From NCBI RefSeq assembly GCF_015711645.1, contig NZ_JABTEX010000008.1, forward strand, positions 62,001 through 126,000: a DNA stretch of 64,000 bases. The letters run 5' to 3'. Source of the DNA: Planomonospora sp. ID82291 (GTDB taxonomy: Bacteria > Actinomycetota > Actinomycetes > Streptosporangiales > Streptosporangiaceae). How positions within the stretch are numbered: position 1 is the stretch's first letter; every line of letters begins with the position of its first letter. The notes beneath the pieces are model-generated. The model saw only the letters and a list, made by a program, of their open reading frames with translations, made no database searches and was not told the origin of the DNA. Shown here in pieces: positions 46,021-55,600 of this stretch. Position numbers and translations under genes: made by a program.

Positions 46021-47201
46021 AGCTTCAGCACTCCTTCCCATTCGGATCCGGCCATGACGCGGGAGCCGAGCCACTCGTCGCGACGATACTTCATCCCTGG
46101 CCGTCGGCCTGCCTGGCTGATGCGGTAGGCGCTCGGGAAACCGGGCTGGCCGTACCCGGCGGCGGCATCGGCCAGGAGGGCGCGGGCGGCGGCGATGTCG
46201 TCGATGATCTGCTGCAGCATCGGATCGTCCGGCGGGCCGGGCCAGGTGTCGCGGGCGTGCTCCAGGCGGGTGAGTTCGTCCGCGAGCTCGTCGAGGATGG
46301 CGGTGGCGCTCCATTCGCTGTTGAAGTCGTAACCGGCGGACGCCCACATGTAGCCGCCGTCGTCGTCGGCGGCGAACAGTTCGACGCGGTCGAACCCGGA
46401 GTCGCGGTACAGGGTTTCCATGTGGTGGCCCCACGCGGAACCGAACCCGTTGCCGCGGTGCTCAGGCAGGAGCCGCTGTAGTTCGTGGTCGGCGACGAGG
46501 GTGCCGTCGGGTTCGCGGACGAGTTTGCGGGTGGAGATTCCAGCGGGGCCGCCGTCGGGTGCTTTGACCGCGACGGTGAAGCGCACGTAGCGGCCGCCGC
46601 CGCTATGCGGGGTGTGCGTGCCGGCGAGGGCTTCGTAGACACGCACCGTGTATCCGTTGCCGTAGGTGCGGCCTTCGAGCAGGTGAGCGAGCGCGGCTTT
46701 GAGGGTGGCTTCGTCTGGGTTGGGTTCGCCGTGGCGGGGAATGAGGTCGTCCAGGCGTGATGGTGGCTGGTGGGGCTGGGGTGGGCGTACCGGTGGGGCA
46801 ACCGCAGGAGCCGCCGGTCGTGGTGGTGGTGGTGGGGTGACGCCGGTGGGCCGCCATACGGGAGCGGCCGGCGGCGTCTGCCTGCTGGGCGTCGGCTGGT
46901 GGCGTGCGGGGGCGTGCTGAGGGCGTAGCGATCGGCCGGGCACGATCGTGGTGGCGCCGTCGTCCCAGCGGACGGTGACGCGCCCGCGCGCGTCACCGCC
47001 TTGGACGACGCCGGTGCGGGCGTAGCCGACCAGTTGGACGCGTTCGCCCATGGTGATCCAGCGGCCCTGCCAGTCGCGGGCCTGCCATGCGCCGCCGGGT
47101 GCCCGGCTTCCGCGGGTGCGCAGACGCCCGAAGATCTTGGTGTCCGTTCCGGTGGGGAAGGCGGCGAACCGCATCCCCCACCGGGACCACTGCGTCGTCA
47201 T
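46017..47201 (-). CDS. Virion-associated protein: barrel module plus one GNAT-like domain
   Basis: A 394-residue protein. Residues ~20-90: a small-barrel N-terminal module, GGAWQARDWQGRWITMGERVQ and GRVTVRWDDGATTIV, shared with the proteins at 47916 and 52628. Residues ~90-150: a Pro-rich linker. Residues ~150-394: a GNAT-like domain with RGNGFGSAWGHHMETLYRDSG, FDRVELFAADDDGGYMWASAGYDF and a C-terminal YGQPGFPSAYRISQAGRRPG block. The same domain occurs twice in the 1151-residue neighbour. Cargo of the particle is the likely status. The acetyl acceptor is unknown. Confidence 0.65.
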   Translation of the reverse strand: MTTQWSRWGMRFAAFPTGTDTKIFGRLRTRGSRAPGGAWQARDWQGRWITMGERVQLVGYARTGVVQGGDARGRVTVRWDDGATTIVPGRSLRPQHAPARHQPTPSRQTPPAAPVWRPTGVTPPPPPRPAAPAVAPPVRPPQPHQPPSRLDDLIPRHGEPNPDEATLKAALAHLLEGRTYGNGYTVRVYEALAGTHTPHSGGGRYVRFTVAVKAPDGGPAGISTRKLVREPDGTLVADHELQRLLPEHRGNGFGSAWGHHMETLYRDSGFDRVELFAADDDGGYMWASAGYDFNSEWSATAILDELADELTRLEHARDTWPGPPDDPMLQQIIDDIAAARALLADAAAGYGQPGFPSAYRISQAGRRPGMKYRRDEWLGSRVMAGSEWEGVLKL

Positions 47202-47211
47202 CTGGGGCGGC

Positions 47212-47679
47212 TTATGCGTAGGTGAAGGCGCCGGTCTTGGTGACGGCGCCCGCGTCGGTGGTGACGACGACGTCGACTGCGCCTTCGGTCTTCGCTGGTG
47301 TCTTGCACGTCAACGTCTTGTCGTTGATGACGATGATCGCGGTGGCGGCGGTGCCGCCGAAGGTGACGGTGGTGCCGGGGGTGAAGTTCGTGCCGGTGAT
47401 CGTGACGGTGTCGCCGCCGGCCGCGGCCCCTGCGGCCGGGCTGAGGGCGGCGACGGTCCCTGCGGGAAAGCAGGCGTCCAGTTGGGACTGGCGGATGTGG
47501 GCCCCGGCGGGGAACTTCAGCCTTCGGCCGCTTTCGGGGAAGTTCGTGCCGTCCAGCCGTACGCCCTCATACAGGTTCTCCGTCACCTCCACGATCGGGT
47601 CGAGGACGGGTACGGCCGTCTTCTTGGCCTGGGCGGTCGTCTTGGTGAGGCGGGTGCCGTTTGCGGCGTACAGCGTCAT
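47212..47679 (-). CDS. IPT/TIG-domain virion protein
   Basis: 155 residues from ATG 47679, whose ATG overlaps the stop of the preceding small gene. The first half has LDPIVEVTENLYEGVRLDGTNFPESGRRLKFPAGAHIRQSQ in parts; the second half is an IPT/TIG immunoglobulin-like domain (AALSPAAGAAAGGDTVTITG, TNFTPGTTVTFGGTAATAI, VDVVVTTDAGAVTKTGAF). Such domains decorate phage capsids and tails. Probably a head decoration or fibre-linked protein. Confidence 0.75.
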   Translation of the reverse strand: MTLYAANGTRLTKTTAQAKKTAVPVLDPIVEVTENLYEGVRLDGTNFPESGRRLKFPAGAHIRQSQLDACFPAGTVAALSPAAGAAAGGDTVTITGTNFTPGTTVTFGGTAATAIIVINDKTLTCKTPAKTEGAVDVVVTTDAGAVTKTGAFTYA

Positions 47680-47843
47680 GAGTCCCCCGAACGTGCTGCT
47701 GCTTGCAGCAGAGGGGCGTCCACTCCGACGTCCGGGCCGGGGTCCTCGATCGTGAAGTCGGGCCATATCGCAGCCAGCGCCATCAACGCGATCAGGACGC
47801 CGATCACCAGACCGATCGGCCACCACACTCTGCTGTCTTCCAC
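47676..47843 (-). CDS. Small single-helix membrane protein
   Basis: A 55-residue protein starting GTG 47843: VEDSRVWWPIGLVIGVLIALMAL begins with a short acidic head, then one strong transmembrane helix, then an acidic tail ending in RSGDS. Its TGA overlaps the next ATG. A GCGACGTWAGC element lies 27 nt upstream, so it is the first gene of a late unit. A holin needs more evidence, but size and topology would allow it. Confidence 0.6.
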   Translation of the reverse strand: MEDSRVWWPIGLVIGVLIALMALAAIWPDFTIEDPGPDVGVDAPLLQAAARSGDS

Positions 47844-47869
47844 AGCGGCGCATGGTGGCCGATTCGGCG

Positions 47870-47880
47870 GCTAACGTCGC
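47870..47880 (-). promoter_or_regulatory. GCGACGTWAGC element
   Basis: Exact GCGACGTTAGC on the minus strand, 27 nt upstream of GTG 47843. Confidence 0.65.
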
Positions 47881-47915
47881 GGCCCCATGATCAGCCAGGC
47901 CGGAGGCGGCGGGGG

Positions 47916-50900
47916 TTATTCGCTGCGGGCGGGGCGGCGTTTGATGCCTCTCCAGCTGGTGCCGCGCATGACGCGCGAGCCAATCCAGGAGTGTTCGCGG
48001 AGGTTCTGGCCGGGGCGGCGGCCCAGCTGGGAGATTTCCCGCGCGGACGGGTACCCGGGTTCGCCGAAGGCGTGGGTTCGGGCGCGCTGCAGCAGTGCTT
48101 GCGCGGCGGCCCGGTCGGCGGCTGACAGCGGCGGGGTGTTGCGGTCGAGGAGTTCCTGCAGCCGCTCCAGCGCGTGGGTGGCGTACTGCGGGTAGGCGAA
48201 GTCGAATCCGGCGGACGCCCACACGTAGCCGCCGTCGGCGAGGGCGGCGTGCACCTTGATGTGGTCGAACCCGGAGTCCCAGTAGAGCTGCTCCAGGTAC
48301 ATGCCCCACACGGGGGCGAAGCCGCCGCCGCGGGCTTCTTCGTGGAGCTCCAGCAGGTTGTTGTAGGCGTGCAGGGTGCCGTCGCGTTCCCGGGTCCAGG
48401 TGCGTTCGGTTTCGCCGGCGTACGCGCCGTCGGCGTCGTAGATGCGGGCGGTGAACCTGACTTCGCCGTAGCCGTCCCAATGTCCGGCGTCGACGTTGTC
48501 GATGCGGACGGTGAAGCCGTTGAAGGAGCGTCCGTCGACGAGATCTTCGAGTCGGGCGCTGATGTCGTCTTCGTCGTAGTCGTCGTCGTAGGGGATGAGG
48601 TCGCCGGCGTGCAGCCCGTACGGCAGGTCGGGGATGTGGGCGGGCTGGCGGGGCGCGGAGGCGGTGTTCGGGGCGGGTACGGCTTGGGTGGCGCCGGCTG
48701 CTCCTCCGGCGGTGGTCCATTCGCGGGAGGTGGCGTAGCGGCGGATGACGCCGTCACGGCCGCGGACGTGGAAGGTGACGCCGTCGGCGGTGTCGTGCGC
48801 CCACGCTTCGCCGGGGCCGTCACTGCTGTTGAAGTAGGCGATGGCGCCGTCGGGGCGGGCGTCGGGGTCGGGGATGCCCGGGTCGGCTGGTGCAGGCGTC
48901 GGGACGGGTGCGGGTGTGGAGGTGAGGGGGGTGTCGTCGGGGACGACGAACGAGATCGGGATGTGCGGGCCGCGCAGGACGCGGGTGCTGCCGCTGGTGA
49001 AGATGACGGTGGCGCCGCGTCCCTGGGGGCGGATTTCGGCGATTTCTTCCACGGGTCCGTAGCGGCCGTTGCGGAGGTGCTGGCCGACGGCCAGGGTGGC
49101 GACGGGTGGGCCTTGCCGTCGCGCAGGCCGGGCAGGCCGGGCTGGCGCGGGTTCGGGTGCCGGGGCAGGCTCGGGGGTGGCGGGTGGCGTGGTGCCGCGG
49201 CGGCGCGGCCGCGGCCGAGCGGCCACCGGTGAGGTGACGGGCTCCGGGGCGGGTTCGGGCTCTGGGACAGTCAGGGTGGCGTCGCTGGGCTCCGCAACGG
49301 TGGACGGGGTCCTGCTCGCGTCCCGGCGGCCGCTCGGCCGCTGCCGTGCCGCCGGGACGACGGGCTCGGCGGTGGCGTCGCCGGGGGCACGGGCAGGGTC
49401 GAGGGTGCTGCCCGGGGCGGAGACGAGGATGTCGGCGACCGCGGCCGTGGCCGGCAGGCTGGTGCTGCCGCCGTCGTCCAGGGTGAAGGTGAGCCGCCCG
49501 TCGCCGGTGTCGGTGACGTGCGTGATGCGGGCGAGGCTGCCGTCGCGGCGGGTGATGCTGTCACCGGGCTGCAGGTCGGTTGCGACGTGGGGGACAGGCC
49601 GGTCGGTAGCGGAAGGGGCGGATGCCGGGGAGGGCTTGGCAGCGGGGGTCAGGAACGGGTTGCGTTTGGTGCCGTGCCAGTTCGAGCCGCGCATCACGGA
49701 CGAGCCGAGCCACACATGGTCGCGGATGTTCTGCCCGGGGCGGCGGCCCAGCTGGGAGATTTCTCGCGCGGACGGGTACCCGGGTTCGCCGAAGGTGTGC
49801 CGGTCGGCGCGTTCCAGTAGCGCTTCGGCGGCGGCGCGGGTGGCGTCGTCCATCGGTACCCGGTCGAGGAGCAACTCTCCGCGCAGCCGCTGGATGGCGT
49901 CGTAGGCGTCGTAGGGGTTGTCGAAGTCGAAACCAGCTGACGCCCACACGTAGCCGCCGTCTTCGAGGGCGGCGTGCACGCTCACCCGGTCGAACCCGGC
50001 GTCCCAGTACAGGTTTTCGAGGTGGGCGCCCCAGGCGGGAGCGAAGCCTCCGCCGCGGGTGCTGCTGCGGAGCGTCAGCAGGTCGTTGTAGGCGTGCAGG
50101 GTGCCGTCGGCGTCGCGGTTCCACGTGCGGGAGGTGTTGCCGACGCGGACGCCGTCGGTGTCGAAGATGGTGGCGCTCCACCCGAGGCTTGCTGAGCCGC
50201 TGCGTTCGTCGTAGAAGGGCCGCAGGTCCTGGAGTTTCACCGTGTAGGGGCCGAAGGTGCGGCCTTCGATGAGGGTGCGCAGTTTGCTTTCGATGTGACG
50301 CTGGTCGTAGTCGTCGCTGCTGGGAATGAGGTCGGCGACCGAGGTGATGTCTGGGGCGGTGTTCGGGGCAGAGGCGGCTGGTTTGGTCTGGTCAGCGGGG
50401 TCGACCAGGTCGGTGACGTCGCTGCTCGGGTGGAAGACGCGGATGTCGCCGTTGTCGAAGGTGGCGATCACTTCTTCCAGGAAGGGCAGGTCGACGTGTT
50501 CGACGGCGGCGATGGTGTACGACCGGCTGCCGTAGTGCAGGCGCTGCCCCGGCTGAAGGTTGGCCGCGGTCAGCGGTGCCGCGCCCGCGCTGGCGGGTGC
50601 GGGGTCGGCAGGGGCGTCGCCATCCGGGGTTCCGGTGGGGGAGCCGAACAGGTCGGGGATGGGCTTTTGTCCGGCGGGCGGGGCGGTGCGCCGCCGGCGG
50701 GCGCGCGGCGGGCGGGCCGGGATGGTCGCCGCGGCGGCCTGGGCGGCTTCCTGCCAGTCGGCCATGCGGTCGTAGCGGCGGGTTTGGCCGTCGCTGCCGC
50801 GCACGTAGAAGGTGACCTCTCCGGAGGGGGTCAGGCGGGACCAGGCGTGCGTGGTTCCTGCGGGGGAGGTGCGGTACAGCAGGGCGCCGTCGGGGCGGGC

Positions 50901-51371
50901 GTCCGGGTCGAGCACGCCCGGCCTGGTGTCCGGGACCGGTACCGGGGCAGGGGCGGGTGCTGTGGTCGCCGGCGGGGCGGAGCGGCGCGGTGCGGGGCGA
51001 CGCGACGCGGAGGAGGTAGGGGCAGCGAGGTCGAACAAGCTCTCCGGCAGGGGCGGTCCCGGGCGGCTGGTGCGCCGGGTGGGGGTATCGACGCGCAGCA
51101 GGTGCGGCATGACGGTGCTGGTGTGGCCGTCTTCCCAGGCGACGGTGACGCCGCGGCGTTCGTCGGCGCCGACGACCTCGCCGTAGCGGTTGCGGCCGCG
51201 CAGCTGGACGCGGCCGCCCATGTAGATCCAGCGGCCCTGCCAGTCACGGGCTTGCCAGTCGCCGCCGGCGGCGCGCCCCCGCAGGGAGCGGGCCTTGGTG
51301 TCGATGACGGCGCCGGCGGCGGTGAAGCGCACCCCGTAGCGTTCCCATGAGATTCGGCCCAACGCGCACAC
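47916..51371 (-). CDS. Large virion-associated protein with barrel modules and two GNAT-like domains
   Basis: 1151 residues from GTG 51371; TTG nine bases further in is as likely. N-terminal barrel module (RFTAAGAVIDTKARSLRGRAAGG; DWQARDWQGRWIYMGGRVQ). Further small barrels with an L-x2-G-(D/Q)-x-(I/L) start lie near residues 270, 600 and 760. GNAT-like domains are near 350-575 and 920-1150, each with RGGGFAP.WG..LE.LYWD.GFD, V.A...DGGYVWASAGFDF and GEPGYPSAREISQLGRRPGQN. Pro/Ala-rich linkers separate them. The duplicated domain and shared N terminus suggest a family of packaged, ejected proteins. Enzymatic activity is inferred only from the GNAT-like pattern. Confidence 0.65.
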   Translation of the reverse strand: MCALGRISWERYGVRFTAAGAVIDTKARSLRGRAAGGDWQARDWQGRWIYMGGRVQLRGRNRYGEVVGADERRGVTVAWEDGHTSTVMPHLLRVDTPTRRTSRPGPPLPESLFDLAAPTSSASRRPAPRRSAPPATTAPAPAPVPVPDTRPGVLDPDARPDGALLYRTSPAGTTHAWSRLTPSGEVTFYVRGSDGQTRRYDRMADWQEAAQAAAATIPARPPRARRRRTAPPAGQKPIPDLFGSPTGTPDGDAPADPAPASAGAAPLTAANLQPGQRLHYGSRSYTIAAVEHVDLPFLEEVIATFDNGDIRVFHPSSDVTDLVDPADQTKPAASAPNTAPDITSVADLIPSSDDYDQRHIESKLRTLIEGRTFGPYTVKLQDLRPFYDERSGSASLGWSATIFDTDGVRVGNTSRTWNRDADGTLHAYNDLLTLRSSTRGGGFAPAWGAHLENLYWDAGFDRVSVHAALEDGGYVWASAGFDFDNPYDAYDAIQRLRGELLLDRVPMDDATRAAAEALLERADRHTFGEPGYPSAREISQLGRRPGQNIRDHVWLGSSVMRGSNWHGTKRNPFLTPAAKPSPASAPSATDRPVPHVATDLQPGDSITRRDGSLARITHVTDTGDGRLTFTLDDGGSTSLPATAAVADILVSAPGSTLDPARAPGDATAEPVVPAARQRPSGRRDASRTPSTVAEPSDATLTVPEPEPAPEPVTSPVAARPRPRRRGTTPPATPEPAPAPEPAPARPARPARRQGPPVATLAVGQHLRNGRYGPVEEIAEIRPQGRGATVIFTSGSTRVLRGPHIPISFVVPDDTPLTSTPAPVPTPAPADPGIPDPDARPDGAIAYFNSSDGPGEAWAHDTADGVTFHVRGRDGVIRRYATSREWTTAGGAAGATQAVPAPNTASAPRQPAHIPDLPYGLHAGDLIPYDDDYDEDDISARLEDLVDGRSFNGFTVRIDNVDAGHWDGYGEVRFTARIYDADGAYAGETERTWTRERDGTLHAYNNLLELHEEARGGGFAPVWGMYLEQLYWDSGFDHIKVHAALADGGYVWASAGFDFAYPQYATHALERLQELLDRNTPPLSAADRAAAQALLQRARTHAFGEPGYPSAREISQLGRRPGQNLREHSWIGSRVMRGTSWRGIKRRPARSE

Positions 51372-51435
51372 TCCCCCGAGTCGCTGGAAGCAACCCGGGC
51401 GGGCCGCTCGCGCGGGGATGGTGATCGATCAGCGG

Positions 51436-51446
51436 GCTTACGTCGC
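51436..51446 (-). promoter_or_regulatory. GCGACGTWAGC element
   Basis: Exact GCGACGTAAGC on the minus strand, 65 nt upstream of GTG 51371. Confidence 0.65.
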
Positions 51447-51460
51447 GTCGGCGTCAATGC

Positions 51461-51501
51461 GGCGAGGGCGGCGACTCCGTGATGGAGTCGCCGCCCTCGC
51501 C
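51461..51501 (-). terminator. Strong hairpin after the small gene at 51522
   Basis: An 18-bp perfect stem (GGCGAGGGCGGCGACTCC) with a GTGAT loop, between the stop at 51522 and the late element at 51436. Confidence 0.75.
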
Positions 51502-51521
51502 GGTGTGACAGGTGTTGGGGG

Positions 51522-51671
51522 TCAGGGAAGCGGTGCGCCGGTCTCGGGGTCGGCGCCCTCGGCGCGGCGCCAGGTGCGCAGGAACTCGGGGTCGTCGTCG
51601 GGATCGACGCCCGGGTGGTCGATGATCCACTGGTCCCGCAGCGCGTTGTAGAGGTCGTCGGTGTGCGGCAA
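51522..51671 (-). CDS. Small acidic protein, paralogue of 45856
   Basis: A 49-residue protein from TTG 51671: PHTDDLYNALRDQWIIDHPG, then DDDPEFLRTWRRAEGADPET and GAPLP at the end. The match with the protein at 45856 (DDPEFLR, DPETGA) shows a duplicated small gene. It is separated from the large GNAT-repeat gene by a strong hairpin and lies in the unit preceded by the leftward AT-rich element. Confidence 0.55.
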   Translation of the reverse strand: MPHTDDLYNALRDQWIIDHPGVDPDDDPEFLRTWRRAEGADPETGAPLP

Positions 51672-51875
51672 AAGGTCTCCCGTCGTCGGTTACCCGAATA
51701 GTTGCTGGTGTCGGCGGTTCACGTGGAAGCACGCCGGCTGGGAAGCGGACTGGTTTTCTCTTCCTGGGCGGTGGAGGAGGCCGGTGGTGCGGCCCGCCTC
51801 AAGGGCACCTTCCCTCGTTGCCCGCTTCGGGCCGATGGGACACCCTGTACGGCGCCGACTCGTCGGACGTCGTAA

Positions 51876-51940
51876 TGCAGGAAGGGGCGGCGGGATGGGG
51901 GTCCTGTTCGCGCACAGACACCCCGCCACCCCTTCCTGCA
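51876..51940 (-). terminator. Large leader hairpin next to AT-rich element
   Basis: TGCAGGAAGGGG pairs with 51929-51940 (12 bp); after one mismatch GGCGGG continues the stem for 6 bp. It begins 4 nt beyond AT-rich copy 5 in the leftward direction and may be an attenuator. Confidence 0.55.
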
Positions 51941-51944
51941 TGTG

Positions 51945-51972
51945 TTAATGATACAGGATAATTAGTAATGTT
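51945..51972 (-). promoter_or_regulatory. AT-rich element, copy 5 (minus strand)
   Basis: On the minus strand CTAATTATCCTGTATCATTA, matching TTAACTATCTTGTACTTTAT at most positions. It is the only copy facing leftward, toward 51671. Confidence 0.5.
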
Positions 51973-51973
51973 G

Positions 51974-52297
51974 TCATGCGGTGATCGCATCGCTGGTTTC
52001 CACCTGATCGCCCAGCTGGGGAACCGAGGTGTCCGCTGGCCCTGGAGCGTCCCCGACGACCTTGATCACCTGCGTCCATTCGCGCAACGCCACCAGCACG
52101 CTCGCCGCGTCGGAGGCGTCCACCAGGACCGGCATCATGCGCGGCCGGCTGATCGTCTCCCCTTCGCGGGCGGCGATCAGCCCGACGGCGACCGGTGAGC
52201 CCGACACCACGCCGTGCGTGGCGGCCGCTTCCGGCCGGGCCTTGCCCACGGTCACCGCGTACGGCACCGCGTCGACGTAGCCGTGCACCTCAAACAC
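51974..52297 (-). CDS. Hypothetical virion-region protein
   Basis: 107 residues from GTG 52297 (GAGGAGGACAGG upstream). Beta-rich first half (VFEVHGYVDAVPYAVTVG), then SGSPVAVGLIAAREG, and a helix SDAASVLVALREWTQVIKVV. No family recognised. It overlaps the preceding gene by 8 nt and is the last gene of the unit headed by the giant protein. Confidence 0.55.
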   Translation of the reverse strand: MFEVHGYVDAVPYAVTVGKARPEAAATHGVVSGSPVAVGLIAAREGETISRPRMMPVLVDASDAASVLVALREWTQVIKVVGDAPGPADTSVPQLGDQVETSDAITA

Positions 52298-52550
52298 GCC
52301 TGTCCTCCTCCTTCTTCTCGGCGCCGAGCGGCGAAGCCACCGACCAGTATCCGAATATGAACAGCCGCGACAGCGTCGCCTTGGCCGGGTCGCCTGCACC
52401 GGCGAACGGGTTGGCTGACACCGCCAGCCCCTGGCTGGCGGCGGCGCGCCCGGCCAGGCGGGCGGCCCGCGCGTGAACCGGGGACGGTGGCCCACCTGAC
52501 TGCGGGGCCGCCGCTGTGGATGTTGACCGTCCCGCAGGGGGATTCGTCAC
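52290..52550 (-). CDS. Hypothetical virion-region protein
   Basis: 86 residues from GTG 52550. Thr/Ala/Pro-rich start, then VHARAARLAGRAAASQGLAV, and NPFAGAGDPAKATLSRLFIF followed by GYWSVASPLGAEKKEEDRRV. Overlaps the next gene by 8 nt. No family recognised; likely a minor structural or assembly protein. Confidence 0.5.
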   Translation of the reverse strand: MTNPPAGRSTSTAAAPQSGGPPSPVHARAARLAGRAAASQGLAVSANPFAGAGDPAKATLSRLFIFGYWSVASPLGAEKKEEDRRV

Positions 52551-52627
52551 CGGACACCTTCCTTCTTCGTCGCGCACACGGGGGCAAGACCAGCCGGGCC
52601 CTCCGCGTCGGCGCGGAGGGCCTCAAC

Positions 52628-55600
52628 TTATCGGCGGCTGCGGCCTCGGCCGCGCTGGCGAGCGTCCGGGCGGGCGGCGCCGCGCGCCTCGCGAGCCCGG
52701 CGGGCGGCACGCACGTCGCGGTCGCGGCCCAGGAACTGGGCGCGGTATTCGGTCCAGCTCATCCACCCTTGGGCTTCCAGCCACTGAACGAACTCGGGGC
52801 TGCCGTTGGCGACGATCTCGTCCCAGCTGGCGAGAGTCCACAGCCGGTCGGAGTCGTAGCCGCGACCGCGTGCGGCCCGGTTGGCGGCGTCCTCGTTGCG
52901 GTTGGCGTAGATGTCGGTGTTCCGGTTGCCGGTGAAGCCGCCTTCGTAGGCTTGGCGCAGGTTCTCGATGAACAGCTCGTAGTCGGCGCGTACAGCCTCT
53001 TCGGTGTTGCCGCCTCGCTCGGTGCCGGCCAGGGAACGCGCCCGGTCGCGCCGCATCTGCTCTTCGCTGACGCCGTACTCTTCAGCGATCGCCTCATCGA
53101 GGCTCTGGCCGCTGGCGACGCGCTGCTCGATGCGGGCGGCGCGCTGCTGTTCGGCGGCCTCTTCGGCTTCCCACTCGTCGAGCGCCTCGGTGATGCGGGC
53201 GACGCTGTAGTAGTCCTCCACCTGGCCGAGCAGTTCGAGTAGCGCCTCACCGGACAACTGGTCGAGGTTGACGCCGGCGAGCGGGTCGTCGTGGTCGTCG
53301 CGGCCACGCAGCTCGTTCATGATCCGGTTGTAGGCGGGCGAACCCCACGGGACGCTGCCGAGCAGGTCCTGCAGGTCCTGCACGGACAGGGACGTGATGT
53401 CGACGCCGTCGAGCGGGTCGCGTTGCGGCCCGGTTTCGCCGGTGCCGAGCAGGGCGAGCACGCCGAGCGTCCAGGCGCGCGAGTCGTCGTCGAGGTAGTT
53501 GCCGCCGGCCAGGAGCGATTCGACGCCGGTGGTGAAGACCTCGCCGTGCCCGTTGGGGTAGACGCGTCCGCTGTAGGGGTGTGGGAACGCTTCGGGGTAG
53601 CCGACCTGGTCGGGGGTGCCGTCCAGCGGCGTCGGCTCGGGGCGGGTGCGTTCGCCGATGGGGCCGCGGGAGGTTCGCTCCCACAGGTAGGCGCGCTCGG
53701 CGTCCTTCAGCCCCGGCAGCAGGTGCTGGAAGGCGTGCCCGAGCTCGTGGACGGCCTGGTCGCGGCTGCGGCGGCCGCCGCCGAAGTTCGGGTTGAGAGC
53801 GATGGCGCCCGTTTCGGCGTCGCGGTACGGGGTGTCGGTGGTGGCCTTGAGGGTGATGGGGCCGTGTCCGGCGAGCGCGGCCACCCAGTCGGCGGGGAAC
53901 AGCTGCTCGGCGTCGCGCATCATCGCCGTCACCTTGTGAGTGTCGGCGCGGCGACGGCCGCGTTCGTCGTGGAATTCCAGCCGGTGGCCACCGATCGCGC
54001 GCAGGTTCGCGAGCGCCTCCAGCGTGGCCGTCTGCTGAATGTCGCGGATGGTGCGCTCAGCGGCGTCGCGTTCGGTTCGGTCGTCGGCGATGCGGGCCTT
54101 CAACGTGACGACTTCGGGCAGTTCGCCGCTGCCGAACTCAGCTGGGGTGATGACCTTCCACCGGTCGCGGGCCGCCTGGCTGCCGGCGTCGGCATTCGCC
54201 TGGGCGACGAGGTCGTCGATTCCGGCGTAACCGAACGTTTTGGCTTTGGCGTCCAGGCGGGCGCGGCGGGTGGCGCCGTGTTCGGCTTTCAGCCGGGTGA
54301 TCTCCGCCGTGGCGGCGTCGATGCGCTCTTGGGCGGCCTGGCGGGTGCGTACGGCGTCGCTGTAGCCGTCTACGGCGCTGGCGCGCCGTTCGATGTCGGC
54401 GGCGATGTCGGCACCGGCGGCCTTGATGATGGCCACATGCCGCATGGCGTGCTCGCCGGGGCCGCCGTCGGCGGCGATGTCGGGCACGTACGCGGTGATG
54501 GTGTCGAGGCTGGGCTGCTGCGCCGCTTCGAGCTGGTCCAGGCTGAGCGGCCGGTAGATGCGCCGCTCGACCTGTTTGTGGCTGATGTGCGCCAGGTCGG
54601 CCGGTAGCGCCTTGCGGTAGGTGGCCATGCGGGAGGGCAGGTCGGCGCCGCCCTCGTCGTCGAGGTCGGGCACGGCGGGCGGCGCGACGTCGTCGAGTTC
54701 GGTGAGGTCGTGGGCGGCCAGGAGGCGGGCGATACCGGGGCCGGTCAGCGGCGGGGTGCTGGCGTACTGGTGCATGATGCGGCGCAGCGCCTGGTCGCGG
54801 GTTTCGCCGGGCAGCGGGTCGGCGTTGACGATGCCTTGGACCATGCTAGCGAAGGCGCGGTCGCGGAGCTGCTGCATGAGCGGGGTGATGCGCTTGGCCA
54901 GGACGCTGGTCTGCTCGTCGTCGCTGTCGTCGGTGAGGATGCGCGCCACCTGCTCGGCGGCGGCGCTGCCGTCGGCGTCGTGCTTCTTCCATACCTGCTC
55001 GACCAGGTCGGGGGCGGCCAGCCACCGGTGTTCGCCGCTTTCGTCCGGGCGGGTGCGCTGGTCGTCGTAGTCGGCCAGGACGGTGCGGGCGACGTCGGCG
55101 TACAGCGACGTCTCGAGCTGGCTGAGCGTTTCGGCGAGGTGGCGTTCGCGTTCGGTGCGGCGGCGCTGGTGGTACTGGCGGTTGATGCGGTGCTCGGCGT
55201 CGTCGGTGCCGAGCGCGTGCCGGGTGACCTTCTGCTCGCCGGCGTCCATGATCGCCACCATGTCGATGTCGTCGTCGAGGGTGCGGACGGAGGCGACGAA
55301 CCCGATCTGCTCGCCGCCGCTGAGCGGGTCACCGCCGATCAGCGGGGTGAGCTGTTCGACGGTGCCCGACAGGTTGCCGTGTTCGGGGCCGAAGGTGACA
55401 CGGTCACCGACGCGGACCTCGGTGGCGGGGATGATGCCGTCGCCGCCGCGCTCGTCCAGGACGGAGTCCCACGGCTGGTCGGCCGAGTGGGTGCCGCGGC
55501 CGACGCGGACCACGGACGGGAAGCCGCTCCAGGCCAGGTCCACGACGTCGCCGTCGCTGGTGCGGGCCTGCCACGTTTCCGTGGCCGCCCACGGCGTCGA

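Larger units (their letters stand above)
51672..51973. other. Gene-free leader with hairpin and AT-rich element
   Basis: About 300 bp without a convincing gene. It carries AT-rich element copy 5 and the large hairpin at 51876; nothing else stands out. Confidence 0.5.

Noticed and set aside
47676-47843. Holin assignment for the 55-residue membrane protein
   Set aside because: One helix and the late position allow it, but no endolysin gene is adjacent and the IPT gene is coupled to it; left as unknown membrane protein.
47680-48720. Long upstream extension of the IPT/TIG gene frame
   Set aside because: The frame is open by composition only; it overlaps the 1151-residue protein gene and the small membrane gene. 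The start at 47679 overlaps the upstream stop in the usual way.
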